Positions 7,655-15,011 of a stretch of DNA of 17,204 nt are shown here, piece by piece. Both the position numbers and the translations under genes were made by a program. Origin of the DNA: Sphingobacterium thalpophilum (GTDB taxonomy: Bacteria; Bacteroidota; Bacteroidia; Flavobacteriales; Flavobacteriaceae); NCBI GenBank assembly GCA_943325255.2, contig CALPOS020000023.1:1-17204 (forward strand). Reading direction: 5' to 3'. Within the stretch, counting starts at the first letter, position 1; the number at the start of each line of letters is the position of its first letter. The notes below the pieces were generated by a model. That model was not told where the DNA came from. It saw only the letters and a list, made by a program, of their open reading frames with translations, and did not search any database.

Positions 7655-10111
7655 ATGAAAAAAATTACATTGTTAATCATTCTGCTTATCACAGGACATT
7701 ATGTCAAAGCACAGGACACTTGTGCCACGGCGATATCAATTACTCCTGGTCTTTACGTGGTGGGCACCATAAACGGCACGCAAGTTCCTTTACCTTTATG
7801 CGACACACAATACGGAGCTGTTCCTGCCGATCGTCCACCAGGTGGAGAATGGTATGTATATACTCCGACGGAAAATCACTCAGTAACCGTTACCACAGAT
7901 TTAGTGCAAAACACACCATTGATTGATACGCGTTTTCATGTTTACAAAGGAAGCTGCGATGCTTTGATTTGTCATGAAGGTGATGACGACAGCGGAGGTG
8001 GACTTTCTTCAACCGCTACTTTTGACGTAATTGCCAATACGACCTATTATATTGCTTTCGATAATCGTTGGACATCCGTAGGATTTACCTTTCAATTGAC
8101 GGAAAATGTATTTGTACCTAACCCATGTAGTTCAGCAACTCCAGTGAATGCAGGAGTAACAACAGTAAATTCTCTAGACGAGGACACCATTAATACACCG
8201 TGCTCAAGCGGAACCATGGCTAAATGGTATGTATATACACCAACCATTAGCGCCAACGTGACCATATCGTCCGACTTGGTTCAAAATACCTGCATGAATA
8301 CTACCTTTAATGTATATACTGGTGCATGTACTGCATTGACTTGTTTTGTTAGTGATGACGATTCTGGAATCATTACATGCGACTCGGACAACACATCATT
8401 ACTTTCGAAAAGAACATTTGCCGTTTCTGCCGGTCAAACCTATTTTATAGCATGGAGTAATCAATATAGTGATGCAGGCTTTGATTTTGAAATTACGGAA
8501 ACTCCGATAGTTGTTCCTATTGAATATACTATTCAGAATGTTCCGACTATTGCTAGTAATTACAATATTTGTGTTGTAGATATGAACAATGACAACATCG
8601 ACGACATGGTGGGCGTAAGTGCCAATAACTTAAAAATTCATTATCAGCAACCTGGAGGTGGATTTACAGTTTCTGACTTTACAATCTCTGGCACCAGTTT
8701 TATGCCCTCATGGAGTATGGCAGCTGGAGATTATAATAGAGATGGGTTTAATGATTTGGTTTTGGGCGCAGGAAGTGGACTTTCAATCTGGACAGCTCAA
8801 GAAGAAGGTACAGGATATACCGCTTATACTCCAGGTGAATATATCTTCTGTCAAAGAACTAATTTTGCAGATTTGAACCAAGATGGAAATTTAGATGTTT
8901 TCTCGTGCCATGATATCGCACCAAACGTTTATTATTTGAATGATGGAAATGGAAATTTAACGCATTACCAAGTTGCTGTTACTCCAGGCGCAATGAATTT
9001 AGGCGATAATGGCGGTAACTATTCCACATTATTTACAGACTTTGACAATGATGGAGATACCGATGTGTTTATCTCTAAATGCTCTGGACCACCGTGCGAA
9101 TTGCATAGAAACGACGGCGATGGAGTTTATACCAATATCTCGGCGCTTGCACAAATCAACGTTACACCAATTCAAACTTGGTCTTCAGGTATTGCAGATT
9201 TTGATAATGATGGCGATATGGATATCATCATCACTTCAAGCGGAAGCGCGCATAAATTCTTTAGAAATAATTTAGACACCAGTAATTCAGTTGAAGAAGC
9301 ATTTACAAACATTACGGCTGGTTCAGGATGGGATACAAATCTATCGACAAATATTGATAATGTAGCTTATGATTTCGATAATGACGGACGTGTAGATGTT
9401 CTAGGAGGCGGTGGTAAAATTATGTTCAACCAAGGAAATAATACATTTGCACCAACCGAATATCCTGCAATACCTGGTGTGTCCTCAGCAATAAGCATAG
9501 GTGCTATTGGAGACTTAAATAACGATGGTTTTCTTGACATACAAAACGGAACAAATATTAGATTTGCTATTCCAAACGGAAACAATTGGTTCAAAGTACA
9601 ATTGCAAGGAACCCAAAGTAATACCAATGGTATCGGCGCAAGAATTGAGATTTACGGTGATTTTGGAATTCAAATTAGAGATATCCGAAGCGGTGAAGGA
9701 TTTAGATACATGAGTTCTTTAAATGCGCATTTCGGCCTTGGTCAATCTACAGCCATAACACAACTAATAATCAAATGGCCTTCAGGAATTGTAGACACGA
9801 TCGCAAATCCCGAAATTAATGCCGCACTTCGAGTAACTGAAGGATCTACTTTAGCAGTAAATGGCAATACGAACTCTGTATTTACAATCTATCCTAACCC
9901 AGCGAAACAGGTGATTTCTATAAGCATGGATGCCAATTCAACGGAGAAACTTATAGATGCGCAAATATTCGATCTTAGTGGAAGAATGATTTTAGAAACA
10001 AAATTAACCTCATCACAAATTAATATCGGAACCTTAAAAACTGGAACCTACCTTTTATTATTGACAAACGAACAAGGAAAAGGCTTTACCCAAAAATTTA
10101 TTAAGGAATAG
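7655..10111 (+). CDS. Secreted CRTAC1-like propeller protein with T9SS tail, copy 2
   Basis: An 818-residue close paralog of the preceding gene with identical architecture: signal peptide (1-19), two N-terminal modules (21-150, 155-283), seven calcium-loop motifs (309, 359, 407, 462, 515, 573, 620), ASPIC/UnbV domain (about 658-732) and T9SS sorting domain (744-818). It lies 44 bases after copy 1 and is last in operon A, followed by a terminator at 10140-10183. A 29-base stretch (8729-8757) is identical in DNA to 6240-6268 in copy 1, although much of the rest differs at silent sites. Both copies replace a longer loop of the shorter paralog at 11602 with KCSGPPCELHRNDG. Substrate and function are unknown. 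Confidence 0.9.
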   Translation: MKKITLLIILLITGHYVKAQDTCATAISITPGLYVVGTINGTQVPLPLCDTQYGAVPADRPPGGEWYVYTPTENHSVTVTTDLVQNTPLIDTRFHVYKGSCDALICHEGDDDSGGGLSSTATFDVIANTTYYIAFDNRWTSVGFTFQLTENVFVPNPCSSATPVNAGVTTVNSLDEDTINTPCSSGTMAKWYVYTPTISANVTISSDLVQNTCMNTTFNVYTGACTALTCFVSDDDSGIITCDSDNTSLLSKRTFAVSAGQTYFIAWSNQYSDAGFDFEITETPIVVPIEYTIQNVPTIASNYNICVVDMNNDNIDDMVGVSANNLKIHYQQPGGGFTVSDFTISGTSFMPSWSMAAGDYNRDGFNDLVLGAGSGLSIWTAQEEGTGYTAYTPGEYIFCQRTNFADLNQDGNLDVFSCHDIAPNVYYLNDGNGNLTHYQVAVTPGAMNLGDNGGNYSTLFTDFDNDGDTDVFISKCSGPPCELHRNDGDGVYTNISALAQINVTPIQTWSSGIADFDNDGDMDIIITSSGSAHKFFRNNLDTSNSVEEAFTNITAGSGWDTNLSTNIDNVAYDFDNDGRVDVLGGGGKIMFNQGNNTFAPTEYPAIPGVSSAISIGAIGDLNNDGFLDIQNGTNIRFAIPNGNNWFKVQLQGTQSNTNGIGARIEIYGDFGIQIRDIRSGEGFRYMSSLNAHFGLGQSTAITQLIIKWPSGIVDTIANPEINAALRVTEGSTLAVNGNTNSVFTIYPNPAKQVISISMDANSTEKLIDAQIFDLSGRMILETKLTSSQINIGTLKTGTYLLLLTNEQGKGFTQKFIKE

Positions 10112-10139
10112 AAAAACACCTAAAAGAACAATTCTAATT

Positions 10140-10183
10140 AAGAGCATCAATTTGAAAAACTTTTCATTTTGGTGCTCTTTTAT
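10140..10183 (+). terminator. Intrinsic terminator of operon A
   Basis: An 11-bp stem, AAGAGCATCAA (10140-10150) with TTGGTGCTCTT (10169-10179), has one G-U pair. Inside it is a second short stem (TGAAA with TTTCA) across a T-T internal loop, and a T-rich tail follows. It lies 28 bases after the stop of the second propeller gene and separates operon A from operon B. Confidence 0.85.
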
Positions 10184-10330
10184 TTAATATCAATTCTTTA
10201 AGCGAAACGCCAAATAAAATATCTTGATTTTCTAAAAAAGAAACCACGGTGAACTTTACTTTTCTATTTTCCACCCGCGTTTTTTATGCTTCTTTCGTTA
10301 ACAGAACTTTCACCCAACGCGCTAGTATAA
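10184..10330. other. Non-coding stretch before operon B promoter
   Basis: This is the middle of the 325-base gap between operons. I see no gene or RNA family in it. TTTCGTTAA (10293-10301) also occurs upstream of operon A (3817-3825), but at a different distance from the start codon, so it may be chance. Confidence 0.5.
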
Positions 10331-10417
10331 CAACTGTTAAATATCTAGCAAATAAGTGTTTTCTTTGTTTTTAAGTGCGTTGAATTAACAATTATGTTAT
10401 TTTAATTCTTACTTTTG
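10331..10417 (+). promoter_or_regulatory. Promoter region of operon B
   Basis: The -7 element TACTTTTG lies at 10410-10417, its G exactly 20 bases before the ATG at 10437, the same spacing as in operon A. CAACTGTTAAATATCT (10331-10346) matches the operon A motif at 15 of 16 positions and at identical distance to the start codon. GTTATTTTAATTCTTA (10396-10411) is a near-copy of the operon A sequence at 3913-3929. Short inverted arms GCTAG (10321-10325) and CTAGC (10345-10349) flank the first motif. No well-spaced -33 TTG is present. Confidence 0.5.
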
Positions 10418-10436
10418 AAAACTAATTAATTCATTT

Positions 10437-11576
10437 ATGAATAGAATCTACTTTGCTGTCGTATGCCTCGTTTCCTTTACATTATTGATTATTTCTTGTT
10501 CTAGAAACGAAGAAGATAATTATATGGATCCAAATGAACCTGCTAACAGACAAAGTAATATTGTAAGCGGCCCTGTACGTTTTGATCTATTACAAACTCC
10601 TTTACCTAAATTATCAGATTATCATTTTTTTATCGGCCCTTTAAAAGACCAAAAGCCAGGATATAAAGTGGTCCCTTACGAGCCTGCTAGTTCACTCTTC
10701 TCAGATTATGCACACAAAAAAAGGTTCATTTGGATGCCACAAGGAACATCAGCAACTTATGACGGAGATGATAATGTTCTAGAGTTTCCAGTGGGTACAG
10801 TTATCATAAAAACTTTTTACTATGATAACGTTCAGCCTGCCAACAACACTAAAATAATTGAAACAAGATTATTAGTTCGTAAAAACGATGAATGGAAATT
10901 ATATGATTACGTTTGGAATGAAAATCAAACGGAAGCTTTTTTAGATACAGAAGGAAATGGAATATTTGTGCCGATAACTTGGACTGAAAACGGTGCGACC
11001 AGAAGTATTGATTATAAAATTCCCTCACAAACGGAATGTGTCACTTGTCACAAGATAAATGAGAATAATACTGGTGAAAAAAATACGCCAATTGGTCCTA
11101 AACCTCAAAATCTTAACACAACATACAATTACGGTAAGTTTTCAAGAAACCAATTAGAACATTGGAAAAGAATTGGCTATATCGACAATACACTACCAAA
11201 TCTGGCTTCCATTTATTCAGCGGTAGATTGGCGTGACACGAGCAAACCTTTAGAGTTACGCGCAAAATCGTATATCGATATCAACTGTGCGCATTGTCAC
11301 AGAGTCGGTGGTCATTGCGATTATGTACCACAACGTTTTAACTTCAGCAACATGGATATGTATACCTTCGGAATTTGTTTACCACCGCTATTCAATATAC
11401 CTGACAATCCGTACGTCATCAACGCCGGAGATGCGGACCATTCCGAGTTGATGTACAGAATAAATACCAATGAAGGATCAGAAATGATGCCTATCATAGG
11501 AAGAACAATCATTCACGAAGAAGGTGTTGCATTAATGAGAGAATACATCAATTCATTACCCAATCCGTGTCCGTAA
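10437..11576 (+). CDS. Diheme c-type cytochrome lipoprotein (SO2930/HNE_0200-like), copy 2
   Basis: A 379-residue paralog of the 3942 gene with the same plan. Lipobox LIISC (C21) is followed by the acidic stretch SRNEEDNYMD, heme sites are CVTCH (201-205) and CAHCH (284-288), and a C-terminal EMMPIIGRT segment (349-357) offers a possible Met ligand. Conserved extra cysteines are C294, C314 and C378, matching C297, C323 and C389 of copy 1. The PYEPASSLFSDYAHKKRF block is identical in both, while the stretch between the hemes and the tail has diverged. It starts operon B, 25 bases before the shorter propeller gene. By signal it is anchored in the outer membrane, possibly surface-exposed. Electron donor and acceptor are unknown. 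Confidence 0.85.
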   Translation: MNRIYFAVVCLVSFTLLIISCSRNEEDNYMDPNEPANRQSNIVSGPVRFDLLQTPLPKLSDYHFFIGPLKDQKPGYKVVPYEPASSLFSDYAHKKRFIWMPQGTSATYDGDDNVLEFPVGTVIIKTFYYDNVQPANNTKIIETRLLVRKNDEWKLYDYVWNENQTEAFLDTEGNGIFVPITWTENGATRSIDYKIPSQTECVTCHKINENNTGEKNTPIGPKPQNLNTTYNYGKFSRNQLEHWKRIGYIDNTLPNLASIYSAVDWRDTSKPLELRAKSYIDINCAHCHRVGGHCDYVPQRFNFSNMDMYTFGICLPPLFNIPDNPYVINAGDADHSELMYRINTNEGSEMMPIIGRTIIHEEGVALMREYINSLPNPCP

Positions 11577-11601
11577 AATATTATTAACCTAAATTACCAT
11601 T

Positions 11602-13215
11602 ATGAAAAATTACTACTTTTCTTTCTTATTCCTTTCCAGTTGCTTCGTCGCCAATGCCCAAGGAATTACTTTTACTTCAGCTCCTTTTGGGGGAAATTCT
11701 AATATTTGCTGCGTAGCAGATATGAACAATGACAATATGGACGATATTGTAACTGTGTCATCAACCCAAATCAAAATTTACAAACAGAAAACAATTGGTG
11801 GTTTTGATCTGATTACCATTCCGCTATCTAGCAACGTTAGTATTGGAGATTGGAGCATTGCTGCTGGAGATTTTGACAGAAATGGCTATAATGACATCGT
11901 TCTCGGAAATGGTAGTCGTGTTACCGTTTTGAAAGCAAATGCTGATGGAACTAACTATTCAATTATTGCTTATCCCCAAAACATTTTTTCTCAAAGAAGC
12001 AATTTTGTTGATATGAATAATGATGGACACTTAGACTTATGGGTATGTCATGATGTTGATCAAAACCATCCATACAGAAATGATGGAAATGGAAATCTAG
12101 TTTTTGACTATTCATTGTTCCCTACAAGTGGCGAAGGAGGAAATTATGCAACGATTTGGACTGACTACGATAACGATGGTGACATTGATATGTATGAAGC
12201 CAAATGTCGGGGTGGAGCACCAGTTGGTGATGCAAGAAGAATTAATCTTTTGTACCAAAATGACGGAACTGGAATTTATACAGATGTTGGACCTTCAGCA
12301 GGTGTAAATGACGGTGCACAATCATGGTCGACTGCAGTAGAAGATTTTGACAACGACGGCGATATGGATTTTTTACTTTCCAATATTTCAGATACCAATA
12401 AATTCTATCTGAATAATGGTGATGGGACTTTTACCGATATTTACGCTTCAACGGGAATAGCTGCTCAAGTAGGTTCATGGGAAATTCAAGCTGCCGATTT
12501 TAACAACGATGGCTGGGTAGATTTCTTTTGGCAAAACGGAAAAGAATTGTATATCAACAACGGAGATTTGACTTTCACTGGTTATGATTTACCATTTAGT
12601 GAAGGTGGACTAGGAGATTTAAACAATGATGGATTTCTAGATGTTCAAATAGGTGCAAATGTACACTACAATAGCGGTAATGCCAATAAATGGTTTAATG
12701 TTGTTTTAGAAGGTATTGACAGCAACAGAAACGGAATCGGAGCAAGAGTAGAATTGTTCGGTACGTGGGGCAAACAAATTCGCGAAATAAGAAGTGGGCA
12801 AGGGTTCAGCCACATGAGCAGCATGAAAGCAAACTTCGGAATCGGATCAGCAAGTGAAATAGAAAAAGTGGTAATAAAATGGCCTTCTGGAACGGTAGAC
12901 ACCATTCTAGATCCAACACCAAATCAGAACTTGGTCGTTGTGGAAGGTTCTACATTGTTGGCGAATAACCAATTTGAATCGAACGATTTGCGCGTTTTTC
13001 CTAATCCTGCAAGCGATGTTTTAAATGTCAAATATAACAATAGCTCAACATTAATCGAAACGGCAAGCATATATGATATTAGTGGTCGTTTGGTGATGAA
13101 TGCTAAGGTAGCAAACCAAACACTAGATGTGAAATCTTTAGCATCTGGACCTTATCTTTTAATTTTAAAAGATGAAAAAGGAACTTCATTCACACAGAAG
13201 TTTCTGAAACAATAA
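11602..13215 (+). CDS. Short secreted CRTAC1-like propeller protein with T9SS tail
   Basis: A 537-residue paralog of the two operon A propeller proteins, with the tandem N-terminal modules absent. The signal peptide (1-20) leads directly into seven calcium-loop motifs (40, 90, 137, 188, 248, 299, 339), then the ASPIC/UnbV domain (377-450, NGIGARVELFG, KWPSG) and a T9SS type A domain (464-537, VFPNP to QKFLKQ). Loop AKCRGGAPVGDARRINLLY (200-218) is the longer form of the KCSGPPC loop of the paralogs. It is cotranscribed with the diheme lipoprotein at 10437 and ends at a bidirectional terminator. It shows the minimal partner the two operons have in common: propeller plus UnbV plus sorting domain. 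Confidence 0.9.
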   Translation: MKNYYFSFLFLSSCFVANAQGITFTSAPFGGNSNICCVADMNNDNMDDIVTVSSTQIKIYKQKTIGGFDLITIPLSSNVSIGDWSIAAGDFDRNGYNDIVLGNGSRVTVLKANADGTNYSIIAYPQNIFSQRSNFVDMNNDGHLDLWVCHDVDQNHPYRNDGNGNLVFDYSLFPTSGEGGNYATIWTDYDNDGDIDMYEAKCRGGAPVGDARRINLLYQNDGTGIYTDVGPSAGVNDGAQSWSTAVEDFDNDGDMDFLLSNISDTNKFYLNNGDGTFTDIYASTGIAAQVGSWEIQAADFNNDGWVDFFWQNGKELYINNGDLTFTGYDLPFSEGGLGDLNNDGFLDVQIGANVHYNSGNANKWFNVVLEGIDSNRNGIGARVELFGTWGKQIREIRSGQGFSHMSSMKANFGIGSASEIEKVVIKWPSGTVDTILDPTPNQNLVVVEGSTLLANNQFESNDLRVFPNPASDVLNVKYNNSSTLIETASIYDISGRLVMNAKVANQTLDVKSLASGPYLLILKDEKGTSFTQKFLKQ

Positions 13216-13229
13216 GGAAAAAAAGAGTA

Positions 13230-13266
13230 AAAAAAAGCCTGTCGATAATCGACAGGCTTTTTTTTT
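13230..13266. terminator. Bidirectional terminator between convergent operons
   Basis: The inverted repeat GCCTGTCGAT-A-ATCGACAGGC (13237-13257) is preceded by a run of A and followed by nine T, so it can terminate transcription from both sides. In practice the loop is about five bases. It serves operon B (stop 13215) and the DUF5777 gene, whose TAA (13265-13267) lies within the tract. Confidence 0.93.
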
Positions 13267-14107
13267 AAAAGACACGTAAGAGATTAAATCCGAAGAATAT
13301 TTCTCCTTTCTCCCAACTTCCTGTTGTGTTCCCCAGAAAACCAGCTTCATGAATTCCCTGCGAATTTGATAAATGCATTTGAAAAACATGTCCACCAGTT
13401 TCTAAATCAACTCCTATAGATAAAGGATCAACAAAAGGAGAAGTCGCTGTTCTATTTAAATGCGTTGCGTAATCAACATTTAGGGACAATCGACTTGTCA
13501 GTTTATAGCGCCCACCCATTCCGATGGCGTATTGCGAATTATCTTGCAAATCATTCACTACAAAATTCTCATGAAAATAAGTTGGAGACACCTGCAATGA
13601 TAATTTCTTCGACATTTTACGCGAAACCAAGACTTGAGACACATAAATCATTCGATCTGAAAATTCCATTTTAGGATAAATACTCTCTTTCATCAGGTTA
13701 TTGAATCCCAAACTATTAAAACCCACAATCGTTACAGGAAAACCATCTTTCATTTGCTCCTGTATTCTATATTTTACAGAAAAATCAAAGGCTTGCTCGC
13801 TTCTCGCTCCGCTCAGTGTTAACCATTCAGTCAATCCATATAATAATTTGATTTGAGTCACCGCATTATCCAAACCCCAAAATCCTTCAGCACCATCTTT
13901 AATAGAACCAAATCGATGTGCAATAACCAAATACAAATCTTTTTTTGCCGCCAATTTTGTCGATTCTAAGTTGACAATTTTTAAAGCCTTAAAGGCCGAT
14001 TCTACTGGTTGATTCTTCGGAACACTGTCCATTCCAGCTAACAAATCATCTTGTGCCGACGACATTATAGGGATTAAAAACAAAAGGAATAAATACTTCT
14101 TCATCAT
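13265..14107 (-). CDS. DUF5777 family outer-membrane beta-barrel protein
   Basis: A 280-residue predicted outer-membrane beta-barrel. The signal peptide ends at about SSAQ (1-19). The body carries alternating amphipathic strands with many aromatic girdle residues, and the C-terminus ends with FGFNLLRVF, a terminal aromatic as in OMPs. The blocks VIAHRFGSIKDGAEGFWGLD (61-80) and HVFQMHLSNSQGIHEAGF (240-257) are what I recognise as DUF5777. ATG at 14107 is followed by a second ATG, and either could start. It is the second gene of a minus-strand pair, 45 bases after the OB-fold gene, and is divergent from a c-type cytochrome/YceI pair. This family often lies near such genes in flavobacteria (from memory). 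Function is unknown. Confidence 0.85.
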   Translation of the reverse strand: MMKKYLFLLFLIPIMSSAQDDLLAGMDSVPKNQPVESAFKALKIVNLESTKLAAKKDLYLVIAHRFGSIKDGAEGFWGLDNAVTQIKLLYGLTEWLTLSGARSEQAFDFSVKYRIQEQMKDGFPVTIVGFNSLGFNNLMKESIYPKMEFSDRMIYVSQVLVSRKMSKKLSLQVSPTYFHENFVVNDLQDNSQYAIGMGGRYKLTSRLSLNVDYATHLNRTATSPFVDPLSIGVDLETGGHVFQMHLSNSQGIHEAGFLGNTTGSWEKGEIFFGFNLLRVF

Positions 14108-14152
14108 AGTTATGTTTGGTTTTTTTGATTCTTAATTTTCGAGATAATGGAA

Positions 14153-14545
14153 TTATTTAGATAAGGATGCTTCGTCCAACTTTAATTCTTCTAACAAATC
14201 ATCATAGCCTAAAAAACGACCTTTGACTTTAATGGAATTTTGGAGCTCAATTCCACCTAAAACCGAGTCTTTAAATACTGCTGAAAGCTTTTCATCCAAT
14301 ACAACCGAATGACTACCCATATCAATGCTCGTGACAATTCCGGAAACTTCAATCGTCTTGTCTAAATATTTTGCATTGGCACCCACCGCATCGGCAGTAA
14401 ATTCAGCCTGCAGATCTTTGACCGTCAAGCTAAAGTTTGCGTCCTCTGTCGAAATGTCGCGATGCTCCTGATACATATAGAAATAAATACCTACGGATAA
14501 CAGACCAACAATCAGTATCCCTGCAATGAGAATTTTCTTTTTCAT
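14153..14545 (-). CDS. OB-fold (tRNA_anti-like) membrane-anchored protein
   Basis: A 130-residue protein with one N-terminal membrane segment or uncleaved signal (about 4-23), then a small soluble domain (about 38-125). The segment KYLDKTIEVSGIVTSID (59-75) and VKGRFLGYDDLLEELKLDEASL (107-128) resemble the OB-fold proteins grouped as tRNA_anti-like (PF12869). Despite that name they are envelope proteins in Bacteroidota. It is first in a minus-strand pair with the DUF5777 barrel. A -7 element on the minus strand lies at 14565-14572. I infer a periplasmic domain; no ligand or partner is known. Confidence 0.8.
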   Translation of the reverse strand: MKKKILIAGILIVGLLSVGIYFYMYQEHRDISTEDANFSLTVKDLQAEFTADAVGANAKYLDKTIEVSGIVTSIDMGSHSVVLDEKLSAVFKDSVLGGIELQNSIKVKGRFLGYDDLLEELKLDEASLSK

Positions 14546-14564
14546 TATTAAAAGCTTTTCTTTA

Positions 14565-14572
14565 CAAATCTA
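14565..14572 (-). promoter_or_regulatory. -7 element for OB-fold/DUF5777 pair
   Basis: The minus strand reads TAGATTTG, a full TAnnTTTG match. Its last G is 20 bases before the A of the start codon at 14545, the same spacing as at both diheme operons. No well-spaced -33 TTG is seen. Confidence 0.5.
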
Positions 14573-14590
14573 AATTTAAATTCAATAAAA

Positions 14591-14623
14591 TTGCTCTACT
14601 ATTCGCATAAATATCTAATTTTG
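14591..14623 (+). promoter_or_regulatory. Promoter of monoheme cytochrome/YceI pair
   Basis: This is the best promoter in the window: TTG at 14591-14593, a 22-base spacer, and TAATTTTG at 14616-14623. It fits the Bacteroidota -33/-7 pattern. The first ATG (14633) is only ten bases after the -7 G, so the transcript would start within a few bases of it, or about ten bases before the second ATG (14639). Confidence 0.65.
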
Positions 14624-14632
14624 AGAAAAACT

Positions 14633-14998
14633 ATGAAAATGAGATCATACCATTCACTTCTCCTTTTGCCGCTATTGATTCTGACGAGTTGCTCAAACGA
14701 AAGCTCTTCAGACTTAGAAGATTTCCCATTAGTAGAAAATGTAACTTATACAAATAACGTTAAACCAATTATTGACAACAACTGTTTAGGTTGTCATGGT
14801 GATCCAACTACGAATAGTGCTCCCATGCCACTAAACACCTATGAAAGAGTCAAAGAATTTGTTCAAAATGATAAAATTATTGACCGTATTTCAAGGAGTG
14901 AAGGACAGTCAGGATTGATGCCTGTAGGAGGACCAAGATTACCACAACCCGTTATTGACCTAATAATCAAATGGAAAGCACAGGGACTGCAAGAATAA
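14633..14998 (+). CDS. Monoheme c-type cytochrome lipoprotein
   Basis: A 121-residue lipoprotein with lipobox LTSC (C20), a single heme site CLGCH (51-55) and a downstream Met in GLMPVGG (M96) as the likely sixth heme ligand. It is a small class I-like cytochrome domain carried on an envelope anchor. I chose ATG at 14633 over the in-frame TTG at 14591, because that TTG is part of the promoter and the ATG is directly followed by the lipoprotein signal. ATG 14639 is an alternative. YceI follows after 13 bases, so the two are cotranscribed, and the pair is divergent from the OB-fold/DUF5777 pair. A periplasmic or surface electron carrier is inferred. Confidence 0.87.
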   Translation: MKMRSYHSLLLLPLLILTSCSNESSSDLEDFPLVENVTYTNNVKPIIDNNCLGCHGDPTTNSAPMPLNTYERVKEFVQNDKIIDRISRSEGQSGLMPVGGPRLPQPVIDLIIKWKAQGLQE

Positions 14999-15011
14999 AA
15001 TAAACTGAATC

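Noticed and set aside
9009..9275. Open frames in other phases inside the propeller genes (also 8658-8876, 9367-9627, 12104-12307)
   Set aside because: They arise from the repetitive calcium-loop codons read out of frame, and no protein family or start signal supports them.
5160..13215. Recurrent GAYAATGATGG-like DNA in the propeller genes as a tandem repeat or CRISPR-like array
   Set aside because: The recurrence encodes DxNxDG calcium loops at irregular spacing within single reading frames. It is protein-level repetition, not a DNA array.
13465..13674. Plus-strand open frame opposite the DUF5777 gene
   Set aside because: It is wholly antisense to a well-supported beta-barrel gene and has no recognisable features.
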